Source: an uncultured Christensenella sp.
GTDB lineage: Bacteria > Bacillota > Clostridia > Christensenellales > UBA1242
Assembly (NCBI GenBank): GCA_905203645.1
Contig: CAJKWP010000002.1
Span: forward strand, 1 to 44,323
Reading direction: 5' to 3'
DNA length: 44,323 nt
Under the pieces are notes generated by a model. It was given only the letters and a program-made list of their open reading frames with translations. It had not been told where the DNA came from and ran no database searches. The translations under genes and the position numbers were made by a program. This document shows positions 15,362 to 22,850 of the stretch, piece by piece. Positions within the stretch are counted from its first letter, which is position 1. Each line of letters opens with the position of its first letter.

Positions 15362-17305
15362 TTACCAAGAAACATAGAAGCTTATAGGTTTTGAAGAAAC
15401 AGAAGCACTAGCTTCGGCTGTTTTTGTTAATTTGAGAACAAGTGTGTATGTTCCAGCTTCAGAAAGTGTGAATGTGTTAACACCGGCTGTTGCAATTGGT
15501 TTTCCGGTTGTCTTATCGAAAACCGCGTAAGCATTTTCTCCAGCATATCCACCAGCATAATCACTTGGGTAGATAGTGAATGTTGTTGATTGTATTATGG
15601 TTACAGTAAATTCAAGATATCTACATTCGCCAACATTCAATAATTTTTCTGAACTCTTGTTAGTATAATTTTTTCCACTTAGTGATGTTAACGCCTCAAG
15701 CTTTTCATAATCTACTTTTGTAAAGGTTTTGTTAAGAAGTTTTGTTTTTGCATCATTTTCTGTAAAACCTGGTGTTTCAAATGAAATGTCTACTGTTTCT
15801 CCTGCCAATGCAATATTTAAACAAGATGACGAAGAGCTGCCAGAAACACTACCCTTATTAAGTTTAATATCTTTAACTTTCAAAGGAATATTAACTCCTT
15901 CGCAAATCAAATAGTCACCAACTCGCAAGGTTCCAGTTGTAATTTGGTACATTGTGATAGTTGGATATGGAGGGGTTACATAACCTATCCAATTAACATT
16001 ACTCTCAGTTTGGTTGGTTCCAGTAACAACAGGTGCTTCATTGGTATAAACAACAATGCTTATGCTAAGGGTTGATTTATTTGGAATTGGTTTAAAGTTT
16101 TTGTTGTCAAATTCCAAACCTTCGAATTCGCCGTTTGTTTTTGCAATACTATATCTTCCTTGATTTTTGTATTGTTCGCCATATGCACGAAGAGTCAGCG
16201 TTACATTTGATGGAAGACTAGCGTCAGTAACTTCATATGTTTCCAAGGTTATATAATTGTTAGAAGTTGTTTGTTTTTCTTTTATGAACGAAATGCCAAC
16301 TCTAACTTCGATTTGCTTGATAACATAATCTGTTTTTGCAACTTCGCCTTTTAGGTAAGTAGCATTTCCTCTGCAGTAGATTCTTACTTCATAAGTTCCT
16401 GCATTTGTTGGTGCAGTTGTGGTATAGGTGCTATCGTTTGCGCCTTTCACTTTGTATTGAATTTCGCAAAGGTCTTTGATTGCTTCATCAACTGAGTATT
16501 TGGTTGAGGCAACACCTTGTGCTCCAGCATTGTATGTTTTTGCTGAAAGTGTGCCAAATGAACCTTTTCCAGTCAAACTTCTTACATAGCCACAATCGTT
16601 ACAATCAACGTCATTTTCGTCATCATATCTGTGCGAAAGTCCTGTTTCTGTTTTTTGTGTATGTTTTTCTGCGCCACAAATAGATTGGCGTCCGTGGGTG
16701 AATTCACCTTCTGATGTATATTCCCAAATGTGATTTTCTTCGTTTCTTGTCTTCGCTTCGTGTTGAGCGCAAGTTGTTTCTTCCCAGTGCTTTGTGTCAT
16801 CAGTTTTCCATGCCCAAGAATGATTTTCTTCGTTTCTTGTCATCACCTCGTGTTGAGCGCAGGTTGTTTGTTCCCAATGGTATACGTTATCACATTTCCA
16901 TTCCCAAGTATGGTTTTGCTCGTTTCTTGTTAATGGGGTTTCGTGTTCGCAAGTTGTTTGCTCCCAATGTTTTGTGTCATCACTTTTCCATTCCCAAGAA
17001 TGTTCGCCAGTGCCTTCAACTGTTCTGTCTTTTTGATATTGACAGGTTGAGCAAGTGCCTGTTTCCACTTTGTCAGTGTGGACACCAGCAGGGGTCTTTT
17101 CAACCCAAACAAAGTCATGATCCGCTAAGTCGCTTTTTTCTTCACAATTTTTGTCTGTGCAATCATGCCAATGTTGTGATTCTGTTTTTGTCCAATCACT
17201 ACTGAATGAATGTTCGTGTTTCCCGCAAGCCGAAAACAAAAACATTGCGGGCACAAATAACATAAATGCTAATACAAATGCCCAAATTGATTTTTTCTTT
17301 GTCAT
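15362..17305 (-). CDS. Secreted lipoprotein with Trp/His/Cys repeats and MBG-like domains
   Basis: 647 residues, exported and lipid-anchored. The signal peptide starts MTKKKSIWAF with the lipobox LFSAC (Cys27). Residues 29-100 carry HW..C and CSTC pairs. Residues 101-190 are three 30-residue repeats with the pattern NHxWEWKxDDxxHWExTTC, and a fourth diverged unit follows. Next comes CNDC, then a typical MBG/Ig-like domain (TYNAG... NAGTYEV) near 255-350, and further beta-rich domains to the end. The conserved Trp/His/Cys may bind metal or form disulfides; they are not CxxCH heme sites. ATAAGGAG decides the start over a longer frame from 17371, which is the predicted transcription start. Its promoter carries the RGAC-N4-GTCY site. 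Confidence 0.85.
   Translation of the reverse strand: MTKKKSIWAFVLAFMLFVPAMFLFSACGKHEHSFSSDWTKTESQHWHDCTDKNCEEKSDLADHDFVWVEKTPAGVHTDKVETGTCSTCQYQKDRTVEGTGEHSWEWKSDDTKHWEQTTCEHETPLTRNEQNHTWEWKCDNVYHWEQTTCAQHEVMTRNEENHSWAWKTDDTKHWEETTCAQHEAKTRNEENHIWEYTSEGEFTHGRQSICGAEKHTQKTETGLSHRYDDENDVDCNDCGYVRSLTGKGSFGTLSAKTYNAGAQGVASTKYSVDEAIKDLCEIQYKVKGANDSTYTTTAPTNAGTYEVRIYCRGNATYLKGEVAKTDYVIKQIEVRVGISFIKEKQTTSNNYITLETYEVTDASLPSNVTLTLRAYGEQYKNQGRYSIAKTNGEFEGLEFDNKNFKPIPNKSTLSISIVVYTNEAPVVTGTNQTESNVNWIGYVTPPYPTITMYQITTGTLRVGDYLICEGVNIPLKVKDIKLNKGSVSGSSSSSCLNIALAGETVDISFETPGFTENDAKTKLLNKTFTKVDYEKLEALTSLSGKNYTNKSSEKLLNVGECRYLEFTVTIIQSTTFTIYPSDYAGGYAGENAYAVFDKTTGKPIATAGVNTFTLSEAGTYTLVLKLTKTAEASASVSSKPISFYVSW
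16736..17005 (-). repeat. Three 90-bp tandem repeats (30 residues each)
   Basis: In-frame repeats encoding residues 101-130, 131-160 and 161-190 of the lipoprotein. Conserved positions are W-W-K, HW, TTC and TRNE. The DNA copies are similar enough to allow recombination and changes in copy number. Confidence 0.85.
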
Positions 17306-17377
17306 ATTTTTCTCCTTATATTTTAATTTTTGTGAAATACAAGAAGAAAATCTATCAATCTTCTTTTTCACATTTTC

Positions 17378-17419
17378 ATTATATCATATAATCATCAAAA
17401 TTGTTTGGGACTTAAGTCT
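17378..17419 (-). promoter_or_regulatory. Activator-type promoter P2 (NarL-like dyad plus -10)
   Basis: On the minus strand AGACTTAAGTCC (17419-17408), exactly 24 nt, then TATAAT (17383-17378). There is no -35 match. The dyad centre falls near -42, the class II activator position. Predicted start is ~17371, with a 66-nt leader to the lipoprotein ATG at 17305. Confidence 0.8.
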
Positions 17420-17439
17420 AAATTTTTGTTCAAAAAAAA

Positions 17440-17460
17440 GGACAAAAGTCCCTTTTTGTG
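17440..17460 (-). terminator. Second dyad, possible terminator of 17495-17983
   Basis: GGACAAAAGTCC at 17440-17451. On the minus strand GGGAC-TTTT-GTCC is followed by eight T (17439-17432), so it can act as a short terminator. It is also a copy of the site that drives the response regulator gene at 19935-19946, but here no -10 box follows at 24 nt on the plus strand. Confidence 0.55.
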
Positions 17461-17494
17461 TTTTTGTTTTATTCCATATCAAGTGTGGTATATT

Positions 17495-17983
17495 TTACAC
17501 ATTTGCAGATAGTTTTATAACAACACTGGTTTTAGCACTAACTTGTTGTTTTATGGTTATAACTCTTTTATCTGCACTAAATTTATACTCAGCGCCTAAG
17601 TAGTCATCAGTAACTCGATTAAGTTTGTTTTCAGCATCTTCTTTGGTATCGTAAAACTCTATACAGTTATATTCATTTATAATATAGAACCTTCCACTAT
17701 CGATTTCACCACCAATGGAAATATTAACGCCACCATTTTCATCAAAAGTAAGAATAAATGTAGAAGACATTGCTTTTGCATTTTCTTCACTTCCAATTTC
17801 TTCCATTAGGGCATCTTTATCATCACCCCAATTGATAGTTATATCGCTTTGTTTGTTTAAAACAGTGTAAGTTTTTCCTTTTTCGCTGATTGGTTTATTG
17901 CCACAAGCGGTCATCATAAACATTGCTGGAACAATTAAACAAATTGCTAAAATTAGTGATAAAATTGATTTTTTCTTTGTCAT
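17495..17983 (-). CDS. Small secreted lipoprotein
   Basis: 162 residues. The signal peptide is MTKKKSILSL... with the lipobox MMTAC (Cys27), nearly the same as in the two neighbouring lipoproteins. The mature part is a small acidic alpha/beta domain of ~130 residues with no recognised family; its FILTFDENGGVNIS stretch suggests a beta sandwich or lipocalin-like fold, as in small DUF lipoproteins. AAGGAG precedes the ATG. It starts 46 nt after 18030-19844 with no terminator between, so it is the second gene of that operon and shares promoter P1. Confidence 0.82.
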   Translation of the reverse strand: MTKKKSILSLILAICLIVPAMFMMTACGNKPISEKGKTYTVLNKQSDITINWGDDKDALMEEIGSEENAKAMSSTFILTFDENGGVNISIGGEIDSGRFYIINEYNCIEFYDTKEDAENKLNRVTDDYLGAEYKFSADKRVITIKQQVSAKTSVVIKLSANV

Positions 17984-18029
17984 AACATTTCTCCTTTTTG
18001 TTTCATTTTATTTTATAAAATAGTTCAAA

Positions 18030-19844
18030 TTAACTCGCAGAATGGATTTCAAATTGGTTCAAAACCGCTTTGTCAACCCATTCATTGCCTTTTTCACCTT
18101 TTTCTAGGAACTGAATAACGAGTTTATATTGTCCCACTGCACTTGGTCCTGTAACTGTGCCATCTTCTTGATTAACACTGCCTGTCATAACAATATTGTC
18201 TTTTAGGTCTTTGAACACAAATCTTACAGTTTCCATTTTTAACATAGCACCAATATCTTCGCCAGATTCTGTTGTCATATTCAAATCTTTGTAACAATTA
18301 AATTGAACTGCATTGCCATCATACTCTTTGTCCAGTTTGTTGTAAAATTCAAATTTATCGGGTTGTTTGATATATTGTTTGTAAACATAAATAGGAAATG
18401 ACTCACGAGTGTCTGTGGTTTTGTCTACTCCAGTGAATGCAAACGAACCATCTGAGTTTTTAACTAAACGCAAAGCGTTATTTTCTGTTTCGCCTTTTCG
18501 TGGAGCATAAATTGTAACTGCACCGTCTTCAGCAAATTTGGCTAGGTTGCCATAAGTTGTGTCGGTGTTTCTGATTTCTTCTTTGTATCTTGCAATTATA
18601 TTTCCACTCAAACTGGTCCAACCAATTCTGTTTACAACTGGTGTTGCAAGGTTAATTATTGCTGTTCTTGCTCCATAGAAACCCGTGCAGAAATCTACAA
18701 GCAAATCTTCTCTTGATGTGCTTGTTTCTGGGTAATATCTCCATTCGCTTTCAAAATATCTCATTGGAGTGAACACAAAATCAAACTTTCCGCCCAATAC
18801 TAATGAACCATCTTCTTGCATTGCAACAAGTCTTGCACCTGCATCAACATTCAAATCAGTTGTGCTTGAACCATCTGCTGGCATTTGCATAACATACATT
18901 TGACCATTTGCATAGCCAACTATTGTATAGTAGCAAATTTCGCCAAAAATTGTTGGTGCTGTTGTTGCGTCAAAATCACTTACTTCTGTAATTTTTTTGA
19001 AACTGCTTTCTGTTATTGTTGCTTCAACAACCAATTTTTCAGCACCATTATAAGATAAAACAAATTCATATTCTCCAACAACGCAAGGACCAGCAATCTC
19101 ATGTCCAATGGTTATGTTTTTGTCAACGCCATATTGCGTGTTTATTTCGCCAGTAAGTGTGATATCCTTGTCTAAAGTAACTGCCATTTTTGTGTTTTTA
19201 TCTCTCCAAACATAAGATATTTTACTTAAAACATCTTCATCTGTGATTTCGCTCAATTTTGTGCCATCAACAGTGATGTCATCTTTGGAAACAAAAACTG
19301 CCGTTCCATTGTATGGGTGTTCTAATGAATCTGCATGAGTGTTTGTGAATGAAAAAGTTTGTTGATTTATTGGTGGAACTTTGCCAACGACAACAAAATA
19401 TGAAAAACTTTCTGTTTCAAAAACAATGTTTGTTCCGTTTAAGGTTGTTTCAAGTTCTTCAACAGTAGTTTCATTTTTAATGTGGAAAGTGGTGTATCCA
19501 TGTTCACTTTCAAAAGGTTTTGGCATTGTTATTTTTACTTTGCCATCTGGTTGTATTTTTGAACCCTTGCTGTTTGCAAGTGTTATATCAAAAACAGCAA
19601 CTTTTTCTTCGTCATATTCTTTATCAGATATCTTTGCCATAGTGGTTGAATACGAACTATCACTAGTTTCAATTTTATCCGAAGAAAGTGTTGAGCCTTT
19701 TTCAAATTTGCCTTCGGCAACTATGTTATTTGTTCCATTGATTTTTTCAATAGTGTTATTGCCACAAGCGGTCATCATAAACATTGCCGGAATGATTAGG
19801 CAAAGAGCTAAAACAAAAGCCCATATTGATTTTTTCTTTGTCAT
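18030..19844 (-). CDS. Secreted lipoprotein with Ig-like/MBG-like domains
   Basis: 604 residues, exported and lipid-anchored: MTKKKSIWAF start and lipobox MMTAC (Cys27). Residues ~50-155 match a beta domain common in Firmicute surface proteins (VFDITLANSKGSKIQPDGKV... ending FETESFSYFVVV), usually found near MucBP or SLH modules. Two MBG/Ig-like stretches follow (HPYNGTAVFV near 180; YDGNAVQF near 510) around a middle region of unknown fold. No catalytic motif is seen. AAGGGG precedes the ATG. First gene of an operon with 17495-17983, driven by P1 with its RGAC-N4-GTCY site, divergent from the response regulator gene. Confidence 0.85.
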   Translation of the reverse strand: MTKKKSIWAFVLALCLIIPAMFMMTACGNNTIEKINGTNNIVAEGKFEKGSTLSSDKIETSDSSYSTTMAKISDKEYDEEKVAVFDITLANSKGSKIQPDGKVKITMPKPFESEHGYTTFHIKNETTVEELETTLNGTNIVFETESFSYFVVVGKVPPINQQTFSFTNTHADSLEHPYNGTAVFVSKDDITVDGTKLSEITDEDVLSKISYVWRDKNTKMAVTLDKDITLTGEINTQYGVDKNITIGHEIAGPCVVGEYEFVLSYNGAEKLVVEATITESSFKKITEVSDFDATTAPTIFGEICYYTIVGYANGQMYVMQMPADGSSTTDLNVDAGARLVAMQEDGSLVLGGKFDFVFTPMRYFESEWRYYPETSTSREDLLVDFCTGFYGARTAIINLATPVVNRIGWTSLSGNIIARYKEEIRNTDTTYGNLAKFAEDGAVTIYAPRKGETENNALRLVKNSDGSFAFTGVDKTTDTRESFPIYVYKQYIKQPDKFEFYNKLDKEYDGNAVQFNCYKDLNMTTESGEDIGAMLKMETVRFVFKDLKDNIVMTGSVNQEDGTVTGPSAVGQYKLVIQFLEKGEKGNEWVDKAVLNQFEIHSAS

Positions 19845-19872
19845 TTTTTACCCCTTTATAAGTATATGTATT

Positions 19873-19914
19873 ATTATATCACGTAGGTATTAAAATACCT
19901 TGGGACTTAAGTCT
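19873..19914 (-). promoter_or_regulatory. Activator-type promoter P1 (NarL-like dyad plus -10)
   Basis: On the minus strand AGACTTAAGTCC (19914-19903), exactly 24 nt, then TATAAT (19878-19873). Same geometry as P2. Predicted start is ~19866, 22 nt before the lipoprotein ATG. Confidence 0.82.
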
Positions 19915-19934
19915 AAATTTTTGTCCAAAAAAAA

Positions 19935-19976
19935 GGACAAAAGTCCTATTATCTTGTGGGGCTTTTATGGTATAAT
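19935..19976 (+). promoter_or_regulatory. Activator-type promoter of the response regulator gene
   Basis: GGACAAAAGTCC (19935-19946), exactly 24 nt, then TATAAT (19971-19976), also with an extended TGG ahead of the -10. It faces P1; the two dyad centres are 32 bp apart, about three helical turns, so bound dimers would lie on the same DNA face. Suggests autoregulation. Confidence 0.78.
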
Positions 19977-20005
19977 ATGAAAAATAAATACTTTTGGGAG
20001 CGAAA

Positions 20006-20617
20006 ATGGATAAAATAAAAGTATTGCTTGTTGAAGACCAAGATTTGCTACTAGACGGAATGTCTTTGTCGCTTGAAGCAAGTGGCGAAATTGAAATTAT
20101 TGGAAAATTTAAGGATATTGCAAATTATTTTACTTTTGAAGATAAAAATATAGTGGATGTAATTTTAACCGATGTTTGCTGTGCGAATAATCACAATAGC
20201 ATTGATTTTATAAAAGAAATTAAGCAAGATAATCCGAACATTAAGATTATTCTAATGACATCTGTTATGGAAATAAGTTTTATTGATAGAGCCAAACAAG
20301 CTGGTGCAGACAGTTTTGTGTATAAGACAATCCCAACAAAAGAACTAATAACAATTATACGGAATGTTATGAATGGATATGGCACTTTTCCAATAAGCAA
20401 AAAAGAAGAAATTTCTTTTTTGAAAAATTTAACTGACAACGAACTCAATATTGTAAGACTATATTGTCAAGGCAACAATCGAAAAGAGATTGCACAAAAA
20501 ATGTCCTTTTCTGAGTCCACAATCAAAAACACAATAACACTAATTTTAGAAAAAACCGGTTTTCCCTCAATGTCAAAGTTTGCAATTTGGCTAATGCAAA
20601 ATGGATATATAGTATAA
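20006..20617 (+). CDS. NarL/FixJ-family response regulator
   Basis: Two-component DNA-binding regulator, 203 residues. Receiver domain: acidic pair Glu10/Asp11 (LLVEDQD), phosphoacceptor Asp56 (ILTDVCC), conserved Thr (ILMTS) and Lys (VYKTIP). The C-terminal LuxR-type HTH runs from LTDNELNIVRLYCQG through RKEIAQKMSFSESTIKNTI to about residue 187. The likely kinase is at 12245-13609. The ATG at 20006 has GGGAG 5 nt ahead; a TTG at 19994 is less likely. It sits divergently from a lipoprotein operon with shared dyads and ends in a strong terminator. Likely target: the RGAC-N4-GTCY sites (inference). Confidence 0.93.
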   Translation: MDKIKVLLVEDQDLLLDGMSLSLEASGEIEIIGKFKDIANYFTFEDKNIVDVILTDVCCANNHNSIDFIKEIKQDNPNIKIILMTSVMEISFIDRAKQAGADSFVYKTIPTKELITIIRNVMNGYGTFPISKKEEISFLKNLTDNELNIVRLYCQGNNRKEIAQKMSFSESTIKNTITLILEKTGFPSMSKFAIWLMQNGYIV

Positions 20618-20621
20618 CTAT

Positions 20622-20661
20622 AAAAGTTGTATTTCTGCACAAATAGAAATATAACTTTTTT
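20622..20661 (+). terminator. Strong terminator of the response regulator gene
   Basis: AAAAGTTGTATTTCT (20622-20636) pairs with AGAAATATAACTTTT (20645-20659) with one G-U pair, then T residues. Confidence 0.88.
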
Positions 20662-20675
20662 AATTTCGCTTTTAT

Positions 20676-20731
20676 CAGTTCCTCAGGTGGACTATAACGC
20701 TTTTTTGTGGGTCTAGTTGTGTGAGGAATTG
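20676..20731. repeat. Imperfect inverted repeat
   Basis: CAGTTCCTCA (20676-20685) pairs with TGAGGAATTG (20722-20731), with one G-T pair. The 36-nt loop is rich in G and T. It marks the right edge of the two-component/lipoprotein block. A TATAAT follows at 20735-20740 without a good -35. Confidence 0.5.
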
Positions 20732-20807
20732 CTATATAATGACTGCCATCAAAATATGAAATGGTTTTTTTTGTTTTCCTTTGCTGGGCAAATTTTTGTT
20801 ATAAAAT

Positions 20808-20836
20808 TTGCAAAAAAAGTTTTACGTATGTTATAT
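20808..20836 (+). promoter_or_regulatory. Promoter of the papain-like protease gene
   Basis: TTGCAA (20808-20813), 17 nt, TTATAT (20831-20836). The start codon lies 10 nt after the -10, and there is no ribosome binding site, so the message is probably leaderless or nearly so. Confidence 0.55.
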
Positions 20837-20846
20837 ATTTTTATAA

Positions 20847-22766
20847 ATGAAAATTAACTGCAAAACAAAAGTTTCAATGTTTGTCATGTTGTGCATAATA
20901 TCCTTTATTTTGCCATGCTTTGCAATGTTTCACAAGCAAGATATTGTTTTTGCCGACGAAAATACAATCGCAAATACATTGGATTCAAATATTGAACAAA
21001 CAGTTACAAAAAAGCGTTACAACAGTTGTGATTATGGTATTGTTACTCCAAATCTTGACCAAGGAACAACAAATATTTGTTGGGCTTATGCAACCGCAAG
21101 TGCATCCGAAATATCAATACTGAAAGATCGATTGGACACCAACACAAAAGATACTTTACGTCTTTCACCAACACAAATTGCATACCGCACTTACAACAGG
21201 GACAGCGATCCCCTTGGCAATACCGTTGGAATTTATGCCAATGACAAATGGAATGTGACAGGAAATCCATACAACACTTTTTTGCCACTGTCACAATGGT
21301 GCGCACCAGTTGCTGGCAACGTACCAGCCAAAGCTGATGCTTTTGAAAACAACCTTTACAGATTGTTAGATGCCGAAAAAATTGATTCGAACTCCACAGG
21401 CACATACAAAATCAACCAAATAAAACAAGCTATTGCAAAATATGGCGCTGTAACAGCTTCTTATTACAATGCACGTGAAGTTGAATATTACAACACAAAA
21501 GGCGAAACCCGTGACGGGATTTCGCACGCAATAACCTTAATCGGTTGGGACGACACAATTCCTGCAAACAAATTTCAACCAAAAAACGCAAGCGTAGATG
21601 GGGGTTGGATTGTAAAAAACAGTTACGACAGTTGCCCTTATTTTTATCTTTCTTACGACAGCTCGATTGGCAATGTTTGTGGATTCAAGTATGCAAATAA
21701 ATCTGAATTTGATTACAATTATTTTTTTGATAACGTTGTAGATGAACCAATACGAAGTGAGAATAATTCAAAGTGCGTCTCAAATATTTTTATGGCAAAA
21801 AACGGCAATGACAACCACACTGAGTACGTCAAAGCAATAAATGTTGCAACTTTCGGCGACAATCTGTCTTGCAGTGTCAAAGTATTCACCAATCTAACCG
21901 ACCAAAACAATCCCGAAAGCGGAACCTTGTCCGCCAGTGGCAAAAGAATTTTGGACTACGGAGGTTATCACACCATTGTACTTGATAACTTGGCAAAAAT
22001 CGACAAAAACTCGTATTATTCAGTTGTAGTCGAAGTAAGCAGCACAATCGGTGGCAGTGCATACATTTTGTACTCACTCAATTCCAGTCCAAACACTCAA
22101 TTCAAATCGGCAAGTGGTTGGAACAAATCAAACTTTGCTGGCAGAATAAAGGCTTACACCGTTTTGCAAAATGTACAGACAAAAACAGATATATCCTCTG
22201 TTTTGTTTGACCCCATATCTCCACAGTTGTATACTGGACAATCTGTTTGTCCACAAGTAAAATTGACAAAAAATTTTCAAACACTTGTTCAAAACGTTGA
22301 TTTTATTCTTTCATACAAAGATAACTTGAACGTTGGAATTGCAACAATTTGTGTAACTGGTATCGAAAAATACACTGGCATTTTGACCGTCCAGTTTGAA
22401 ATACTTCCGATTGATGTTCCCACAAAACCTTATGACAAAATTCAATTTTCAAATAATGCAATAATTTTAAAGGATATTGATTTGCCTGCAGGCTGGCAAT
22501 GGCTTTATCCAGACCTGCCAATTGATGGCTTGTCAAGTGCAACAGCGATATATGTTGGAGCAAACAAACAAAATTACAAAAACACAACAATATCAATCAC
22601 TTTGCAAAAAAAAGAATCAGAAAATGAATTGCCTTCCGCAGAAACAAAGAAGGATAAAAAAGGACTCTCTGACATCGAAATTTTTGTTGTAACTATCGGT
22701 AGTATTGCAGTTTTTTCGATATTTTTGTTTGCGATTAAGAAAAAATTATTTTTCAAAAAGAAATGA
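20847..22766 (+). CDS. Membrane-anchored papain-like cysteine protease (C1 family)
   Basis: 639-residue exported protein: N-terminal signal peptide (residues ~7-36, ending near VFADE), catalytic domain ~60-275, then a lectin-like domain (~290-430) found after C1 domains in Clostridia, an Ig-like module, and a C-terminal membrane helix (IEIFVVTIGSIAVFSIFLF) with a KKKLFFKKK tail. Catalytic residues are visible: Gln72, Cys78 (DQGTTNICWAYA), His227 (ISHAITLIGWDD) and Asn258 (GGWIVKNSYD). It should cut proteins or peptides at the cell surface. No Shine-Dalgarno sequence precedes the ATG, and no other start is better. Independent of the RGAC-N4-GTCY promoters. Confidence 0.92.
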   Translation: MKINCKTKVSMFVMLCIISFILPCFAMFHKQDIVFADENTIANTLDSNIEQTVTKKRYNSCDYGIVTPNLDQGTTNICWAYATASASEISILKDRLDTNTKDTLRLSPTQIAYRTYNRDSDPLGNTVGIYANDKWNVTGNPYNTFLPLSQWCAPVAGNVPAKADAFENNLYRLLDAEKIDSNSTGTYKINQIKQAIAKYGAVTASYYNAREVEYYNTKGETRDGISHAITLIGWDDTIPANKFQPKNASVDGGWIVKNSYDSCPYFYLSYDSSIGNVCGFKYANKSEFDYNYFFDNVVDEPIRSENNSKCVSNIFMAKNGNDNHTEYVKAINVATFGDNLSCSVKVFTNLTDQNNPESGTLSASGKRILDYGGYHTIVLDNLAKIDKNSYYSVVVEVSSTIGGSAYILYSLNSSPNTQFKSASGWNKSNFAGRIKAYTVLQNVQTKTDISSVLFDPISPQLYTGQSVCPQVKLTKNFQTLVQNVDFILSYKDNLNVGIATICVTGIEKYTGILTVQFEILPIDVPTKPYDKIQFSNNAIILKDIDLPAGWQWLYPDLPIDGLSSATAIYVGANKQNYKNTTISITLQKKESENELPSAETKKDKKGLSDIEIFVVTIGSIAVFSIFLFAIKKKLFFKKK

Positions 22767-22850
22767 CGCTTTGAAAACAAAAAGCAAAAAATGAGCCTTG
22801 AAAATTTATTTTTATCAGAACAATCTGCTGTATCGTTTTGTTACAAAAAA

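Noticed and set aside
15362..17305. Multiheme cytochrome because of many Cys and His residues
   Set aside because: There are no CxxCH motifs; the residues follow an HW..C repeat instead.
9812..20731. Genomic island integrated at tRNA-Arg and ending near 20.7 kb
   Set aside because: No integrase is present, and the tRNA 3' end is not repeated at the far end, so site-specific integration is not supported.
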